A stretch of 64,000 bases of DNA from Bacteroidota bacterium (lineage in GTDB: Bacteria > Bacteroidota > Ignavibacteria > Palsa-1295), in assembly GCA_018266755.1 (NCBI GenBank), contig JAFDZW010000005.1:1377963-1441962 (forward strand), written 5' to 3'. The notes under the pieces were generated by a model, which ran no database searches, had not been told where the DNA came from, and worked only from the letters and a program-made list of their open reading frames with translations. Positions 7,971 through 16,939 of this stretch are shown piece after piece. The stretch's first letter is position 1, and the number at the start of each line of letters is the position of its first letter. The position numbers and the translations under genes are program-made.

Positions 7971-8513
7971 TTATCCTTCGACGTACACTTTCTTCATGAC
8001 TGCAACGCGGCCCGGATTGTCGTTGCCGTCGCGCTTGAGGCCTGCGATCTTATCGAGCGCATCGAATCCGTCGGTGAGCTGTCCCCAGACCGTGTATTGA
8101 CGATCGAGGAATTGTGCAGCGTCGTGGCAAATAAAGAACTGGCTCGAGGCCGAGTTCGGGTCGCTGGTGCGAGCCATCGAGCAAACGCCGCGCTTGTGGC
8201 TGACATCGTTGAACTCCTGCTTGAGCTTATCGCCCATCGAGCCGGTGCCGTGGGTGCGAAGGTTATCGCTCTTGGAGTTCGGGTCGCCGCCCTGAATCAT
8301 AAAGCCCGGGATCACGCGGTGGAACGTACAGTTATCGTACATGCCATCGGTTGCGAGCTTCACGATCTGCGCAACATGGTTCGGTGCGAGCTTGTCAAAG
8401 AGCTGGATCTTCAGTGCGCCGAAATCGGTCTCGATCACGAGCCGGCGGTCCGGCGTCGATGTGTAGTTGGCGAGTATTTCGCCGCTATAGGGTGCGGTAT
8501 TGCTTGTTGCCAT
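7971..8513 (-). CDS. Cyclophilin-type peptidyl-prolyl isomerase, cytoplasmic
   Basis: 180 residues; catalyses cis-trans isomerisation of X-Pro bonds. Cyclophilin motifs are present: FHRVIPGFMIQGGDP with the catalytic Arg, MARTSDPNSASSQFFIC, and YTVWGQLTDGFDALDKI. No signal peptide, so it is probably cytoplasmic. The ATG at 8513 follows AGGAGT at good spacing, which decides the start over an upstream frame extension. It sits 2 bases after the exported paralogue and shares its terminator. Confidence 0.93.
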   Translation of the reverse strand: MATSNTAPYSGEILANYTSTPDRRLVIETDFGALKIQLFDKLAPNHVAQIVKLATDGMYDNCTFHRVIPGFMIQGGDPNSKSDNLRTHGTGSMGDKLKQEFNDVSHKRGVCSMARTSDPNSASSQFFICHDAAQFLDRQYTVWGQLTDGFDALDKIAGLKRDGNDNPGRVAVMKKVYVEG

Positions 8514-8515
8514 AA

Positions 8516-9154
8516 TTACTCCTGTACCCACGCTTTGGTGATCAGTGCATCTTTGCCCGGGTTGACGCTACCGTCCGCCGGGTTCTGCTGGTATTTGCCG
8601 GAGTCATGGAGAGCGGTGATCTTGTCCAATACATCATAGCCTTGCACTAATTGCCCCCAGACAGTGTACTGATGGTCAAGCATCGAGGCTGTCGCATTGC
8701 AAACGAAGAACTGACTGGTCGCAGAATTCGGATCCTGAGTACGAGCCATCGAGCAGACGCCGCGAAGATGTTTGACTTCATTAAACTCTGCCTTTAGTCG
8801 ATCTCCCATGCCACCCATTCCGTCGTTGCTGGGATCTGCATCCTTGGTATTCGGATCGCCGCCCTGGATCATAAAGCCGGGAATGATACGGTGGAAGTAT
8901 GTTCCATCGTACATGTGATCTTTTGCGAGCTTCGTGATCTGTGCCACGTGGTTCGGTGCGACCTTGTCGAAGAGTTGGATTTTCATCGTCCCGAGGACGG
9001 TTTCAAACACCAGCAACCGCTTGGGATTCGAGCAATACTTGTCGAGCGTCGGGCCGGAATATGGCGGGTTGTCCTCAACTTTCTTCAACTGCGCCGAACA
9101 GCTCACGCTCACGAGCGAGAGAACGGCAAAAACGAAAAGTGCAAGTCTGTTCAT
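8516..9154 (-). CDS. Cyclophilin-type peptidyl-prolyl isomerase, exported
   Basis: 212 residues. MNRLALFVFAVLSLVSVSCSAQ is a signal peptide, possibly of the lipoprotein type (SVSC is a weak lipobox), so the enzyme works in the periplasm or attached to a membrane. Core motifs match the neighbour: FHRIIPGFMIQGGDP, MARTQDPNSATSQFF and YTVWGQLVQGYDVLDKI. An insertion (KDADPSNDGMGGMG) and a longer C-terminal loop (SGKYQQNPADGSVNPG) distinguish it. The ATG at 9154 is preceded by AAGGAAA. The tandem arrangement with the cytoplasmic form suggests local duplication. Confidence 0.93.
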   Translation of the reverse strand: MNRLALFVFAVLSLVSVSCSAQLKKVEDNPPYSGPTLDKYCSNPKRLLVFETVLGTMKIQLFDKVAPNHVAQITKLAKDHMYDGTYFHRIIPGFMIQGGDPNTKDADPSNDGMGGMGDRLKAEFNEVKHLRGVCSMARTQDPNSATSQFFVCNATASMLDHQYTVWGQLVQGYDVLDKITALHDSGKYQQNPADGSVNPGKDALITKAWVQE

Positions 9155-9644
9155 GTAGTGGTTTCCTTGTAAACAATACGCGGACACGCCGCGCCTGAGC
9201 GTGGTTAAACGGGCAGGCTGTGGCGAAGGTTTCGGGGGAGGCTATCTCCCTACCGTAGGGTCGAGGCATGCCTCGACCGCACTCTCGGCGGAGACAATCC
9301 TTGGTTCTGCCACCATCCCAAACAGTGTCATTGCGAGGACTGCGCGGCACTAATCCTTAGGCCATCCCGACTGCCCAGCGCAGTCCGTGGCAATCTAAGA
9401 GATTTCGTACGCTCGAAAGATTTTAGATTGCTTCGTCAGCCGCTGAAGTGAGTGGTGGTCCGACAGTGCTCGTTGCGGCTTCCTCGCAATGACATCTTGA
9501 TGAGTCTGACTGCATGGGGCATTCGTACGGGTGAAGGCGGGCGAGGCGTGCCTCGCCCCTACGGGGTTCCAGGGCTCCGTGGTGGCTTAACTTATCTCCC
9601 CTCTTCGGCGTTTAATACGTCCGCTTAATCCGTAGCATTCAATC
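9155..9644. other. Gene-free region between cyclophilins and glyS
   Basis: 490 bases. Contains a partial repeat tail (gtagggtcgaggcatgcctc at about 9255-9276) and full repeat copy C. The last 80 bases must hold the glyS promoter; no T-box or other recognisable leader was seen. Confidence 0.75.
9325..9564. repeat. MITE-like palindromic repeat, copy C
   Basis: Third copy, same orientation as A and B, on the other side of the cyclophilin genes. Core ends at 9327-9339 and 9481-9493; the palindrome at 9539-9558 has one central change (GCGTGC for GCATGC). Confidence 0.85.
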
Positions 9645-11114
9645 GTGGCAAAACCTCAGGCAACGGGCGCTCAGACGCTCGAAAAGATCGTATCGCTGGC
9701 AAAGCGCCGCGGCTTCATTTTCCAGTCGTCCGAGATCTACGGCGGCCTCAACGGCTGCTGGGATTACGGCCCGCTCGGCGTTGAATTGCTGCGTAACCTC
9801 AAAGAGGCGTGGTGGCGCTCGATGACCAATCGCGACGAGATCGAAGGGCTCGACGCCTCGATCCTCATGCATCCGCGCGTCTGGGAAGCCTCCGGCCACG
9901 TCCAGCACTTTTCGGACCCGATGGTGGACTGCAAGTCCTGCAAGGCCCGCTTCCGCCTCGACCACCTCTTCGCCGACATGTCCGAGAAGAAAGTGCAGGC
10001 GATCGCAAAGCACCTGACCATCGAGCATCGCGACCACACGAAGGACGAGCTCGCGGAGTACATCTTTGCCCAGCTCGATGCGAACCCGGCGCTCTTCGAA
10101 CAGCTCGTCGAAGAAGAGCTCATCGTCTGCCCGAATTGCGGTACGAAGAAGTCGCTGACTGCTCCGCGCAACTTCAACCTGATGTTCGAGACCTACATCG
10201 GACCGGTGAAGGATGCAGCGAACGTCGTGTATCTGCGTCCCGAGACGGCACAGGGCATCTTCGTGAACATGCTCAACGTGATGCAGTCATCGCGTCAGAA
10301 GCTGCCGTTCGGCATCGCCCAGATCGGCAAAGCATTCCGAAACGAGATTAATACGAAGAACTTCCTTTTCCGTACGCGCGAGTTCGAGCAGATGGAAATG
10401 CAGTTTTTCGTCAAGGACGGCACCGACGATCAGTTCTTCGAGCAGTGGCGCGAGCAGCGGTTCAACTGGTGGATCGCGCTCGGTATGCCGAAAGACAAGT
10501 TGAAGCTCAAGCCGCATGAGAAGCTTGCGCACTATGCGAAGGCGGCGGTTGACATCGAGTTCGAATTCCCGTTCGGCTTCGGCGAGATCGAAGGCATCCA
10601 CAACCGTACGAACTTCGATCTGTCGCGCCACGAAGAGTTCAGCGGCAAGTCGCTCTCGGTGCATGACGAAGAGACGAAGGAGAAGAAAGTCCCGTTCGTG
10701 ATCGAAACGTCAGCCGGCGCCAGCCGTGGCTTCATGGCATTCCTCTGCAATGCGTACAACGAAGAAGAGGTCGGCGGTGAACAGCGTGTCGTGATGCGCT
10801 TACATCCGTTCCTCGCTCCGATCAAAGCAGCTATCCTACCGCTCGTCAACAAGGACGGGATGCCCGAGATCGCTGAGAAGCTCACGAAAGACCTGCAGCG
10901 CGCGATGAAAGTGTTCTACGACGATAGCGGAGCCGTCGGCCGCCGCTACCGCCGCCAGGACGAAGTCGGCACCCCGTTCGGTGTAACCATCGACTCGGAT
11001 ACGCTGCAAGACCAGACAGTCACTATCCGCGAACGTGATTCGATGGAGCAGATCAGACTCCCCATTGAGAAGGTAAAGAGCTATCTGCTCGAGAAGATCG
11101 AATGTCCGGTGTGA
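9645..11114 (+). CDS. glyS: Glycyl-tRNA synthetase, homodimeric class II type
   Basis: 489 residues from a GTG. It charges tRNA-Gly and is the single-chain alpha2 enzyme, not the alpha/beta form. Visible motifs: [20 protein letters not shown] at the N-terminus, paired cysteines (CKSCK and CPNCG) that fit the inserted Zn-like module, [17 protein letters not shown], and motif 2 [14 protein letters not shown]. The class II catalytic Arg lies in [12 protein letters not shown]. The last 110 residues are the anticodon-binding domain ([17 protein letters not shown], then [18 protein letters not shown]). Length is normal for the family. Confidence 0.96.
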   Translation: MAKPQATGAQTLEKIVSLAKRRGFIFQSSEIYGGLNGCWDYGPLGVELLRNLKEAWWRSMTNRDEIEGLDASILMHPRVWEASGHVQHFSDPMVDCKSCKARFRLDHLFADMSEKKVQAIAKHLTIEHRDHTKDELAEYIFAQLDANPALFEQLVEEELIVCPNCGTKKSLTAPRNFNLMFETYIGPVKDAANVVYLRPETAQGIFVNMLNVMQSSRQKLPFGIAQIGKAFRNEINTKNFLFRTREFEQMEMQFFVKDGTDDQFFEQWREQRFNWWIALGMPKDKLKLKPHEKLAHYAKAAVDIEFEFPFGFGEIEGIHNRTNFDLSRHEEFSGKSLSVHDEETKEKKVPFVIETSAGASRGFMAFLCNAYNEEEVGGEQRVVMRLHPFLAPIKAAILPLVNKDGMPEIAEKLTKDLQRAMKVFYDDSGAVGRRYRRQDEVGTPFGVTIDSDTLQDQTVTIRERDSMEQIRLPIEKVKSYLLEKIECPV

Positions 11115-11115
11115 G

Positions 11116-11573
11116 AGTAACGAGTTGAAAGTAACGAGTAACGAGTATTGTTATCATGCCTGTCAAGAATTTTGAAGACTTGGTCTGTTGGCAGAAGGCG
11201 CGGACACTATGCAACGCCGTCTACGACTTCACCGAGAGTTCTAAATTCAAGAAAGACTACCGGCTATGCGACCAGATCGAAGCTGCGGCAGTCTCAGTTA
11301 TGTCGAACATAGCGGAAGGGTTCGAGCGGGCGAGACGCAATGAGTTTATACAATTCTTGCAAATAGCAAAAGGCTCTTGCGGCGAAGTCCGATCTCAGTT
11401 ATATGTGGCGTTAGATCGTGGGTACATCACTGAGGAGCAGTTTGAGGCAACGCGTAACCAAGCCATTGAAGTAAGCAGAATGATAGGCGGTCTTCGGGCC
11501 AAACTACTTCGTGATCGCCATAACGAAAAGGCATGATACCCCACTCGTTACTCGTTACTTTTAACTCGTTACT
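11116..11573. repeat. Long inverted repeats enclosing the four-helix-bundle gene
   Basis: The left arm at 11116-11146 and right arm at 11543-11573 are 31-base inverted copies with one mismatch, made of AGTAACGAGT-like units. A second block TATCATGCC (11152-11160) pairs with GGCATGATA (11530-11538). The arms therefore contain the start codon region on one side and the stop codon on the other, and RNA of the whole unit would fold into one long stem capped by the gene. Confidence 0.9.
11156..11536 (+). CDS. Four-helix-bundle protein (S23/IVP family)
   Basis: 126 residues of the TIGR02436/S23 family, first known from ORFs in intervening sequences of bacterial 23S rRNA. Typical patterns are FEDLVCWQKARTLCNAVYDF, YRLCDQIEAAAVSVMSNIAE with GFER, and FLQIAKGSCGEVRSQLYVAL. 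The product forms a small helical bundle whose biochemical role is not settled. Here it lies outside any rRNA, between glyS and rluB, enclosed in long inverted repeats, so it behaves like an independent insertion. Its base composition is a little lower in GC than glyS by eye. Confidence 0.9.
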   Translation: MPVKNFEDLVCWQKARTLCNAVYDFTESSKFKKDYRLCDQIEAAAVSVMSNIAEGFERARRNEFIQFLQIAKGSCGEVRSQLYVALDRGYITEEQFEATRNQAIEVSRMIGGLRAKLLRDRHNEKA

Positions 11574-11579
11574 ACAGGC

Positions 11580-11831
11580 ATGAATCCGAACAGAGCTCTC
11601 GGCCTCGCAATCCTAATCGTCCTGTTCGTAGGGCCGGTGGCAGGACTTGTCTTTCGTATTCCGTTCGGATACACGATGTCCTTCATGGCCGGAGCAGTCG
11701 CGATTTGGTATGGCATCGCGAAGCTACGCTGGGAGCGCAAACAGGATGAGCGCAGACGACGAGCAGTGGAGGCGTATATAGACCGGCAACTTCTCGAACA
11801 AGAAGAAGAACGCAAACACGGTGCCGAGTAG
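11580..11831 (+). CDS. Small membrane protein with charged coiled-coil tail
   Basis: 83 residues, family not recognised. Two hydrophobic segments (LGLAILIVLFVGPVAGLVF and TMSFMAGAVAIWYGIA) are followed by a strongly charged helical tail (KLRWERKQDERRRRAVEAYI). It begins 6 bases after the right inverted-repeat arm. The ATG at 11580 and intact frame favour a real gene, but there is no homology-based support. Confidence 0.5.
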   Translation: MNPNRALGLAILIVLFVGPVAGLVFRIPFGYTMSFMAGAVAIWYGIAKLRWERKQDERRRRAVEAYIDRQLLEQEEERKHGAE

Positions 11832-11834
11832 AAA

Positions 11835-12569
11835 TTAGAATCCGAAGTCGTCTTCCTTCACGCCGGCCACGCGTTTGAGCGCCCGAACTTCCCGTTGCGT
11901 CAGTGGCCGACTTTCACCTCGTTTCATTCCCTGATGGGTGATCCCTGCAAACGAAACGCGGTCGAGTTTCTCGACTTCATACCCATGCGTCTCGAAGAGG
12001 CGTCGGACTTCATGGTACTTCCCTTCTCGCAACGTGATCATCACGTCGCGCTGATCGCGCGTTGAGAGATCGAGCTCTACCTTCGACGTCACGTTTCCGC
12101 GACCGATATTGACGCCACCGCCAGCGATGCGCTCGGCATCGCTTCGTGCGAGCGGCTTGTTGAGATAGGCGTGGTAGATACGAGGGATCTCGTATCGTGG
12201 GTGCGTCAACTTTGCCGTCAGGTCGCCGTCGTTGGTCAGGAGCAGTACGCCGGTTGTGTTGCGATCGAGACGACCCACCGGATACAGACGTTCGTGTGAA
12301 TGCACGAGGTCCATCACCGTCTTGCGGTCTTTCTCGTCCTTGACGGTGGTGATGTAATCCTTCGGCTTGTTCAGGAGGATGTATAAATGTTTTTCACGCA
12401 ACGAGACGGTCGCACCGTCAACGACGATCTTGTCTTGATACGGATGTACCTGGACCCCAAGCTCTGTAATCACCTTGCCGTTGACGCGAACTTTCCCGAG
12501 CGTGATCAGCTCGTCGGCTTTGCGACGCGAGGTGACTCCGCTCGAGGCGATGAAGCGGTTGAGCCTCAT
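11835..12569 (-). CDS. rluB: 23S rRNA pseudouridine synthase, RluB/RsuA family
   Basis: 244 residues from the ATG at 12569. The N-terminal S4 RNA-binding domain is MRLNRFIASSGVTSRRKADE followed by LITLGKVRVNGKVI. The catalytic domain carries LLNKPKDYITT and YPVGRLDRNTTGVLLLTNDG with the nucleophilic Asp at about residue 102. The family converts uridine to pseudouridine in rRNA; assignment to RluB rather than RsuA/RluE/RluF is by its neighbours, since scpA-scpB-rluB is a common order. The frame extends upstream as a Lys/Arg/Pro-rich stretch overlapping scpB; that extension is probably a frame shadow. Confidence 0.9.
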   Translation of the reverse strand: MRLNRFIASSGVTSRRKADELITLGKVRVNGKVITELGVQVHPYQDKIVVDGATVSLREKHLYILLNKPKDYITTVKDEKDRKTVMDLVHSHERLYPVGRLDRNTTGVLLLTNDGDLTAKLTHPRYEIPRIYHAYLNKPLARSDAERIAGGGVNIGRGNVTSKVELDLSTRDQRDVMITLREGKYHEVRRLFETHGYEVEKLDRVSFAGITHQGMKRGESRPLTQREVRALKRVAGVKEDDFGF

Positions 12570-12585
12570 CGTCGCGACCGCAGAC

Positions 12586-13476
12586 TCAGACCTCGGCCTC
12601 TGCGTTCGCTTCGCCAGCCGGGGCTTCGGCGCCGGCATCTGCAAGCGCTTCTTCTGCCCTCTCGGCGATGGCTTCGTCGTCGAGCGTTTCGGCGCTTGTT
12701 TCTTCTTTGCTGACGGCGATGATCTCGTCAATGGTGACCGCGTCTTGTTCGGCATCTGGATCGACAAATTCTTGTGCAGCTTCTTCGAGTGTGGTCGCCT
12801 TGACCGACTCTTCTTTGAGTAGTTCTTCGATCTCGCGCGGCTTCGGCAGGTCCTTCATCGACGGCAGACCGAACTGGCGCAAGAACTCGTCCGTCGTGCC
12901 ATAGAGCAACGGACGCCCGACCGCTTCAGCGCGGCCGGTGATGGTGACGAGATTCTTTTCGAGCAGCGACTTCAACACTTCATCGCAATTCACGCCGCGA
13001 ATGTTCTCGATGTCCGCTTTCGAGACGGGCTGCTTGTAGGCAACGATCGCAAGCGTCTCGAGCGCGGCGCTCGAAAGGCGGCGGCGCGAACGCTCTTTGT
13101 ATAAGCGCGAGACGTACATGCTCACGCCCGGCTTCGTCGCGAACTGGAAGCCTCCGGCGATCTCCACGATATGGAATGCGCGGCCGGTCTCTTCGTAGGA
13201 AGCATTGAGCAATTCGACGGACTGACGAATCACGTCCAGGTCGAGCAGCGCTCTCTTCCTCGAGCCTTTGCCTTCGGCGGCGGGCTCGTCGGCCGGTGTA
13301 TCGAGCAGATCCGGTTCGGCAGCGCCATCGGCAGGCACAGCAACTGCCGCGCGCTTGATGGGCTCGTCAAGAATCAGCGAACGAATATCGTTCGCCGACA
13401 GCGGTTCGTCACTGGCGAATACCAACGCCTCGACGACATCTGCAAGGTCTTGTGGATTTTTATAATCCAATGGCAT
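12586..13476 (-). CDS. scpB: Segregation and condensation protein B
   Basis: 296 residues. ScpB is the winged-helix subunit of the SMC-ScpAB condensin. NPQDLADVVEALVFASDEPL opens the first winged helix, and the second contains TLAIVAYKQPVSKADIENIR and RGVNCDEVLKSLLEKNLV, both diagnostic. GRPLLYGTTDEFLRQFGL closes the core. An acidic linker interrupts the first domain (AVPADGAAEPDLLDTPADEP), and the last 80 residues are an acidic, Ala/Glu-rich tail, longer than in the usual 200-residue protein. It lies 20 bases downstream of scpA. Confidence 0.94.
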   Translation of the reverse strand: MPLDYKNPQDLADVVEALVFASDEPLSANDIRSLILDEPIKRAAVAVPADGAAEPDLLDTPADEPAAEGKGSRKRALLDLDVIRQSVELLNASYEETGRAFHIVEIAGGFQFATKPGVSMYVSRLYKERSRRRLSSAALETLAIVAYKQPVSKADIENIRGVNCDEVLKSLLEKNLVTITGRAEAVGRPLLYGTTDEFLRQFGLPSMKDLPKPREIEELLKEESVKATTLEEAAQEFVDPDAEQDAVTIDEIIAVSKEETSAETLDDEAIAERAEEALADAGAEAPAGEANAEAEV

Positions 13477-13496
13477 GAGGGGGTTCTCGGATTTCG

Positions 13497-14276
13497 TTAC
13501 GGTTTGAAGAGAATGATATCGTCGAACGCATCGCTCTGGCGCAATGCGATCATTTGGCTGCGCACGAGTTCGAGCACCGCCATAAATGTGACAACCAAGC
13601 GCAAGCGCACCGGCGTCGAAAGCTCTTCGATCGTGTTGGCGTCGATGAAGCCGGTAAAGAGCTCGATGAAGTTCATTTCGCCCTTGAAGGCAAGCATGTC
13701 GAGGATATACTCGCTTTGTTCCTCCACCGTCACGGGGATCATCTCGACATCGTGGGTCCGCTTGATCAGCGGTGCTCTGAGCATCGCCTTTTGGAATGCC
13801 GAGAGCAGATGGAAGAGCGTAATACTTCCGACGAGATCTTCGCTGTCGTCCTCGATATGCGACTCGCGATCGTCGGCTTTGAAGAACTGCCGATAATGAA
13901 GTTTGCGCGCCTCCTCGTTCATGGTCCCGAGTTGCTCGCTCATTTCTTTGAAGCGGCGGTATTCGATCAGTCGGCGGACGAGATCGGCACGCGGATCGTC
14001 TTCTTCGATCCCTTCCTCGGTGCGCTCCTCCCGGGGCAGGAGCATCTTGGCCTTGATCTGGCAGAGCTCCGCGGCGACAACAATAAACTCGCCCGCAACT
14101 TCGAGGTCGAGCATCTGCATCATGCGCAAATACCCGAGAAATTCCGTCGTGATGTGATGCACCGGAATGTCATAAATATCGAGCTCATCTCGTTTTATGA
14201 AAAACAGGAGCAGATCGAGCGGACCCTCGAACAGCGGCAGTCGAATCTTATATTGTTGTGACGCGAGTTGTTCCAA
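13497..14276 (-). CDS. scpA: Segregation and condensation protein A (kleisin)
   Basis: 259 residues. The kleisin that bridges SMC heads. The N-terminal block YKIRLPLFEGPLDLLLFFIK is the ScpA signature, followed by DIYDIPVHHITTEFLGYL and AAELCQIKAKMLLPREE. The C-terminal winged helix is TVEEQSEYILDMLAFKGEMN and VVTFMAVLELVRSQMIAL. It is the first gene of the scpA-scpB-rluB run and is divergent from the secreted protein to its right, with a promoter region of about 130 bases between. Confidence 0.95.
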   Translation of the reverse strand: MEQLASQQYKIRLPLFEGPLDLLLFFIKRDELDIYDIPVHHITTEFLGYLRMMQMLDLEVAGEFIVVAAELCQIKAKMLLPREERTEEGIEEDDPRADLVRRLIEYRRFKEMSEQLGTMNEEARKLHYRQFFKADDRESHIEDDSEDLVGSITLFHLLSAFQKAMLRAPLIKRTHDVEMIPVTVEEQSEYILDMLAFKGEMNFIELFTGFIDANTIEELSTPVRLRLVVTFMAVLELVRSQMIALRQSDAFDDIILFKP

Positions 14277-14409
14277 AACAGTCTGAATTTCCGCTAAAAT
14301 ACGGCAGAATCGGTAACAATCCCTTGACGGGTATTCTTCCTGTGAAACCGAACAAATCTAGTAACAACTTGTTGTATTTTTCAATGTGATGAGACACAGG
14401 ATGACCTTC

Positions 14410-16578
14410 ATGACCAGAAACGCTGTTTTTGCCCTTTTCCTGAGTGTTCTGGCCGCCTCAGTGGCTACTGCCCAGTGGCAGATTCCCACGCCACGCGAAC
14501 AGCACGCTGTGCCGTCCGACGGTACCACGATAAATTATCCGACCGTGTCGCTTCCGATCGGCGTCCGGTACCATATCCACTCCGAGGGCCGGGTTCAGGT
14601 CTCGAGTGCCGGCGATATTGCCGATGCCTGCTACTACGTGAACGTATTTCCATTCGGCCCGAATGTCGTCCCGGTTTCTGCCAAAGTACGACTCAGCGGC
14701 ACCCAGGAGTCATGGATGTACGACTTGTTGTCGCCACAATCCTATCAATCGTCGCACACATACGATGTAGGCACGGCAAGTCAGGGCTCACCGTTGAGCG
14801 TTCGATTCTTCGACCGCAGCGACCCGCCGAACGCATATTATAACGACAACTCCGGTTCGCTCACGGTCGAGGTGGCGCAAGAAACGCCGATGATCGTCGC
14901 GAAATACGATACGGTCCGCTTCGGCAATATCGCTGTCGGTAAGAACCGTACCCTTGAGGATTCGATCGAAGCCTATGGCACCGAAGGATACCGCTGCGAC
15001 GGCGTCTCGCTTTCGGGTCCGTCGCAAAGTAAGTTTTTCGTCTTCAGCGAGCGGACCGTTCCATTCGGTCTGCAGGAAACGACCAACGAATTCCGGTTCA
15101 CCTATACACCAACAACGATACAGGCCGACACTGCATACTTACGGTTGGTCTCGTCCAATGCATATCTGCCGCAGCGCAGCTTTGTGATCGTCTTGATCGG
15201 TAATGGGATCGGCAGCCAGTTGACGGTCGCGAGAGACACGCTGGATTTTGGCACCATCCGCGTCAACTCGACGAAGAATCTGACCCAGACGTTCCGAAAC
15301 GCAGGATCGGTGGATGCAACGATCGCTTCGATCGTGGTTGCCCCTGCCGGAAATTTCACGGCCGGCGCGACGCCGATCAGCGTGCCAGGGACTGGTTCGG
15401 CCGGATGTACGGTCTCATTCACTCCGACAAGCGTCGGCAATTTCTTTACCCGTTTCATCTGTACGACCGACGACGGCTCGACACTCGTATTCTATGCCAA
15501 AGGCGCAGGTGGCATTCCTTCTCCGTATATCAGCTCGCCCGTGCTCGACTTCGGGCGTCTGCTGATGAATAGCTCAAAGACACTCTCCGATACGATCCTC
15601 AATAAAGGCACGACCGACCTGAATGTTGTGTCTACGACAAATACGAACGCGTTTGAATATACAGTGATCGGAGGCCAAGGGCCGCAAAGCTATCCGCCCG
15701 GCAACGGGGCACGGTACTCGTTCACGTTTACCCCGCGCGTTCATATCCCCTTCTGGGGCAACCACGACGGGTCGTTCACGTTCAACTTCGACGACGGAAC
15801 AAGTAAAACGATTGTCTTCAAGGGATGCGATCACGATGCGATCAGTACACGCCTGGCGATCGATACGAATTATTATGTGAATGTCGGCAACACGATCGAG
15901 GTCTCCCAAAAACTTCTCGGTCCTCTCGATAGCGCCTTCACTCCGATCCGTTCGCTGCAAGAGCGGATCAGCTTCGATCAGCAAACATTCGATTTTGTGA
16001 GCGCCCGCAAGGGTGCGCTGACGGCGAGCGGCGATTGGACGTTGACGACAACACCCGGGCCCGGCTTTATCGACATCAAGCTTTCGGCAACAAATTCGTC
16101 GTTCGTGGCAACTGGCAGCATTGTCCTGCTCACGTTCCGAGCACATACGGACGCCATTCCGGGCCAGCTTACCTTATTGCCGCAACTGAGCATCGACTTC
16201 GCGAATAACTTCGAACCCCTTGTCACCTCGAGTTCGGGACGGATCATTGTCTCAGATATGTGCACACCTGTGCGGCTTACAAATGCATATACATCGAAGA
16301 AAACCTACATCGAACAGACACAACCGAACCCGGTGGTGCGCGAAGCGCTGGTCAACTATACGATCGGCACCGATGTCGGCGGCACGGCTGCCGTGCCGGT
16401 TAGAATTCGAATCTTCGACCAAATGGGAAGACTGGTGCAGGTTGCTGTGAATGAGAACTTGGCGGCGGGTCGTTATTCTACGGTGTTTTCCACCACCGAT
16501 CTCGCACCTGGAATGTATTGGTACACGCTCGATGCGGGCGGCGTCTCGTGCTCGCGATCGATGCTCGTGGTTCGGTAA
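14410..16578 (+). CDS. Secreted choice-of-anchor-D protein with T9SS sorting domain
   Basis: 722 residues from the ATG at 14410, which has AGGA 8 bases upstream; ATGs at 14389 and 14401 are in frame. Signal peptide: NAVFALFLSVLAASVATAQ. Two or three Ig-like choice-of-anchor-D modules follow, each opening with a strand such as YDTVRFGNIAVGKNRTL, RDTLDFGTIRVNSTKNL or SPVLDFGRLLMNSSKTL. A cohesin-like beta domain comes next (RISFDQQTFDFVSARKGAL). The last 80 residues are a type A T9SS sorting domain (TQPNPVVREALVNYTIG, IRIFDQMGRLVQ, LAPGMYWYTL). The protein should be exported and attached or released at the cell surface; ligand unknown. Confidence 0.85.
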   Translation: MTRNAVFALFLSVLAASVATAQWQIPTPREQHAVPSDGTTINYPTVSLPIGVRYHIHSEGRVQVSSAGDIADACYYVNVFPFGPNVVPVSAKVRLSGTQESWMYDLLSPQSYQSSHTYDVGTASQGSPLSVRFFDRSDPPNAYYNDNSGSLTVEVAQETPMIVAKYDTVRFGNIAVGKNRTLEDSIEAYGTEGYRCDGVSLSGPSQSKFFVFSERTVPFGLQETTNEFRFTYTPTTIQADTAYLRLVSSNAYLPQRSFVIVLIGNGIGSQLTVARDTLDFGTIRVNSTKNLTQTFRNAGSVDATIASIVVAPAGNFTAGATPISVPGTGSAGCTVSFTPTSVGNFFTRFICTTDDGSTLVFYAKGAGGIPSPYISSPVLDFGRLLMNSSKTLSDTILNKGTTDLNVVSTTNTNAFEYTVIGGQGPQSYPPGNGARYSFTFTPRVHIPFWGNHDGSFTFNFDDGTSKTIVFKGCDHDAISTRLAIDTNYYVNVGNTIEVSQKLLGPLDSAFTPIRSLQERISFDQQTFDFVSARKGALTASGDWTLTTTPGPGFIDIKLSATNSSFVATGSIVLLTFRAHTDAIPGQLTLLPQLSIDFANNFEPLVTSSSGRIIVSDMCTPVRLTNAYTSKKTYIEQTQPNPVVREALVNYTIGTDVGGTAAVPVRIRIFDQMGRLVQVAVNENLAAGRYSTVFSTTDLAPGMYWYTLDAGGVSCSRSMLVVR

Positions 16579-16601
16579 CGGAAGAGGACAGGTGTAGCCG
16601 G

Positions 16602-16928
16602 TTACGAAGCGATCGAACCGTTCTTGATCGCCGATGCAAGTGCTCGCAAATATTCCCAGGAATAGATACCCGTATCGTGCCCATCCTTCCAGTATGCCTG
16701 AACGGCGTACTGTCCGACCGGCACCAATTTCTCGAGCTGATACATCCCTTCCTGAAATATTTTCAGAGGCGCTGGATAATGCGTACCGAGGATCGTCTCG
16801 CCTTTACATCCTGCGCATGGGCATTCGTCGCGGAGCACCTTGATCGGATATTCGGACTGCGAGCCGTCATCCCATGTGATGACGAGCATCTCTCGTTCTG
16901 CATCGCGCTTAATTCGGGTAGGTTGCAT
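16602..16928 (-). CDS. DUF971 (GBBH-like N-terminal domain) protein
   Basis: 108 residues. WDDGSQSEYPIKVLRDECPC, the CPCAGC cysteine cluster, and WKDGHDTGIYSWEYLRAL are the hallmark of DUF971, which also forms the N-terminal domain of gamma-butyrobetaine hydroxylase. The cysteines and His may bind Zn or serve in iron-sulfur protein maturation; stand-alone members have been linked with Fe-S carrier proteins in other bacteria, and here the gene sits in one run with an iron-sulfur flavoprotein. The functional link is inference. Confidence 0.85.
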   Translation of the reverse strand: MQPTRIKRDAEREMLVITWDDGSQSEYPIKVLRDECPCAGCKGETILGTHYPAPLKIFQEGMYQLEKLVPVGQYAVQAYWKDGHDTGIYSWEYLRALASAIKNGSIAS

Positions 16929-16939
16929 GGTGTGCAGAA

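Noticed and set aside
9565-9644. Possible T-box leader before glyS
   Set aside because: No specifier stem or conserved T-box sequence could be found in the 80 bases available.
12570-12767. N-terminal extension of RluB into scpB
   Set aside because: The Lys/Arg/Pro-rich residues are what a shifted frame of the Glu/Ala-rich scpB tail would produce; the S4 domain begins exactly at the later ATG.
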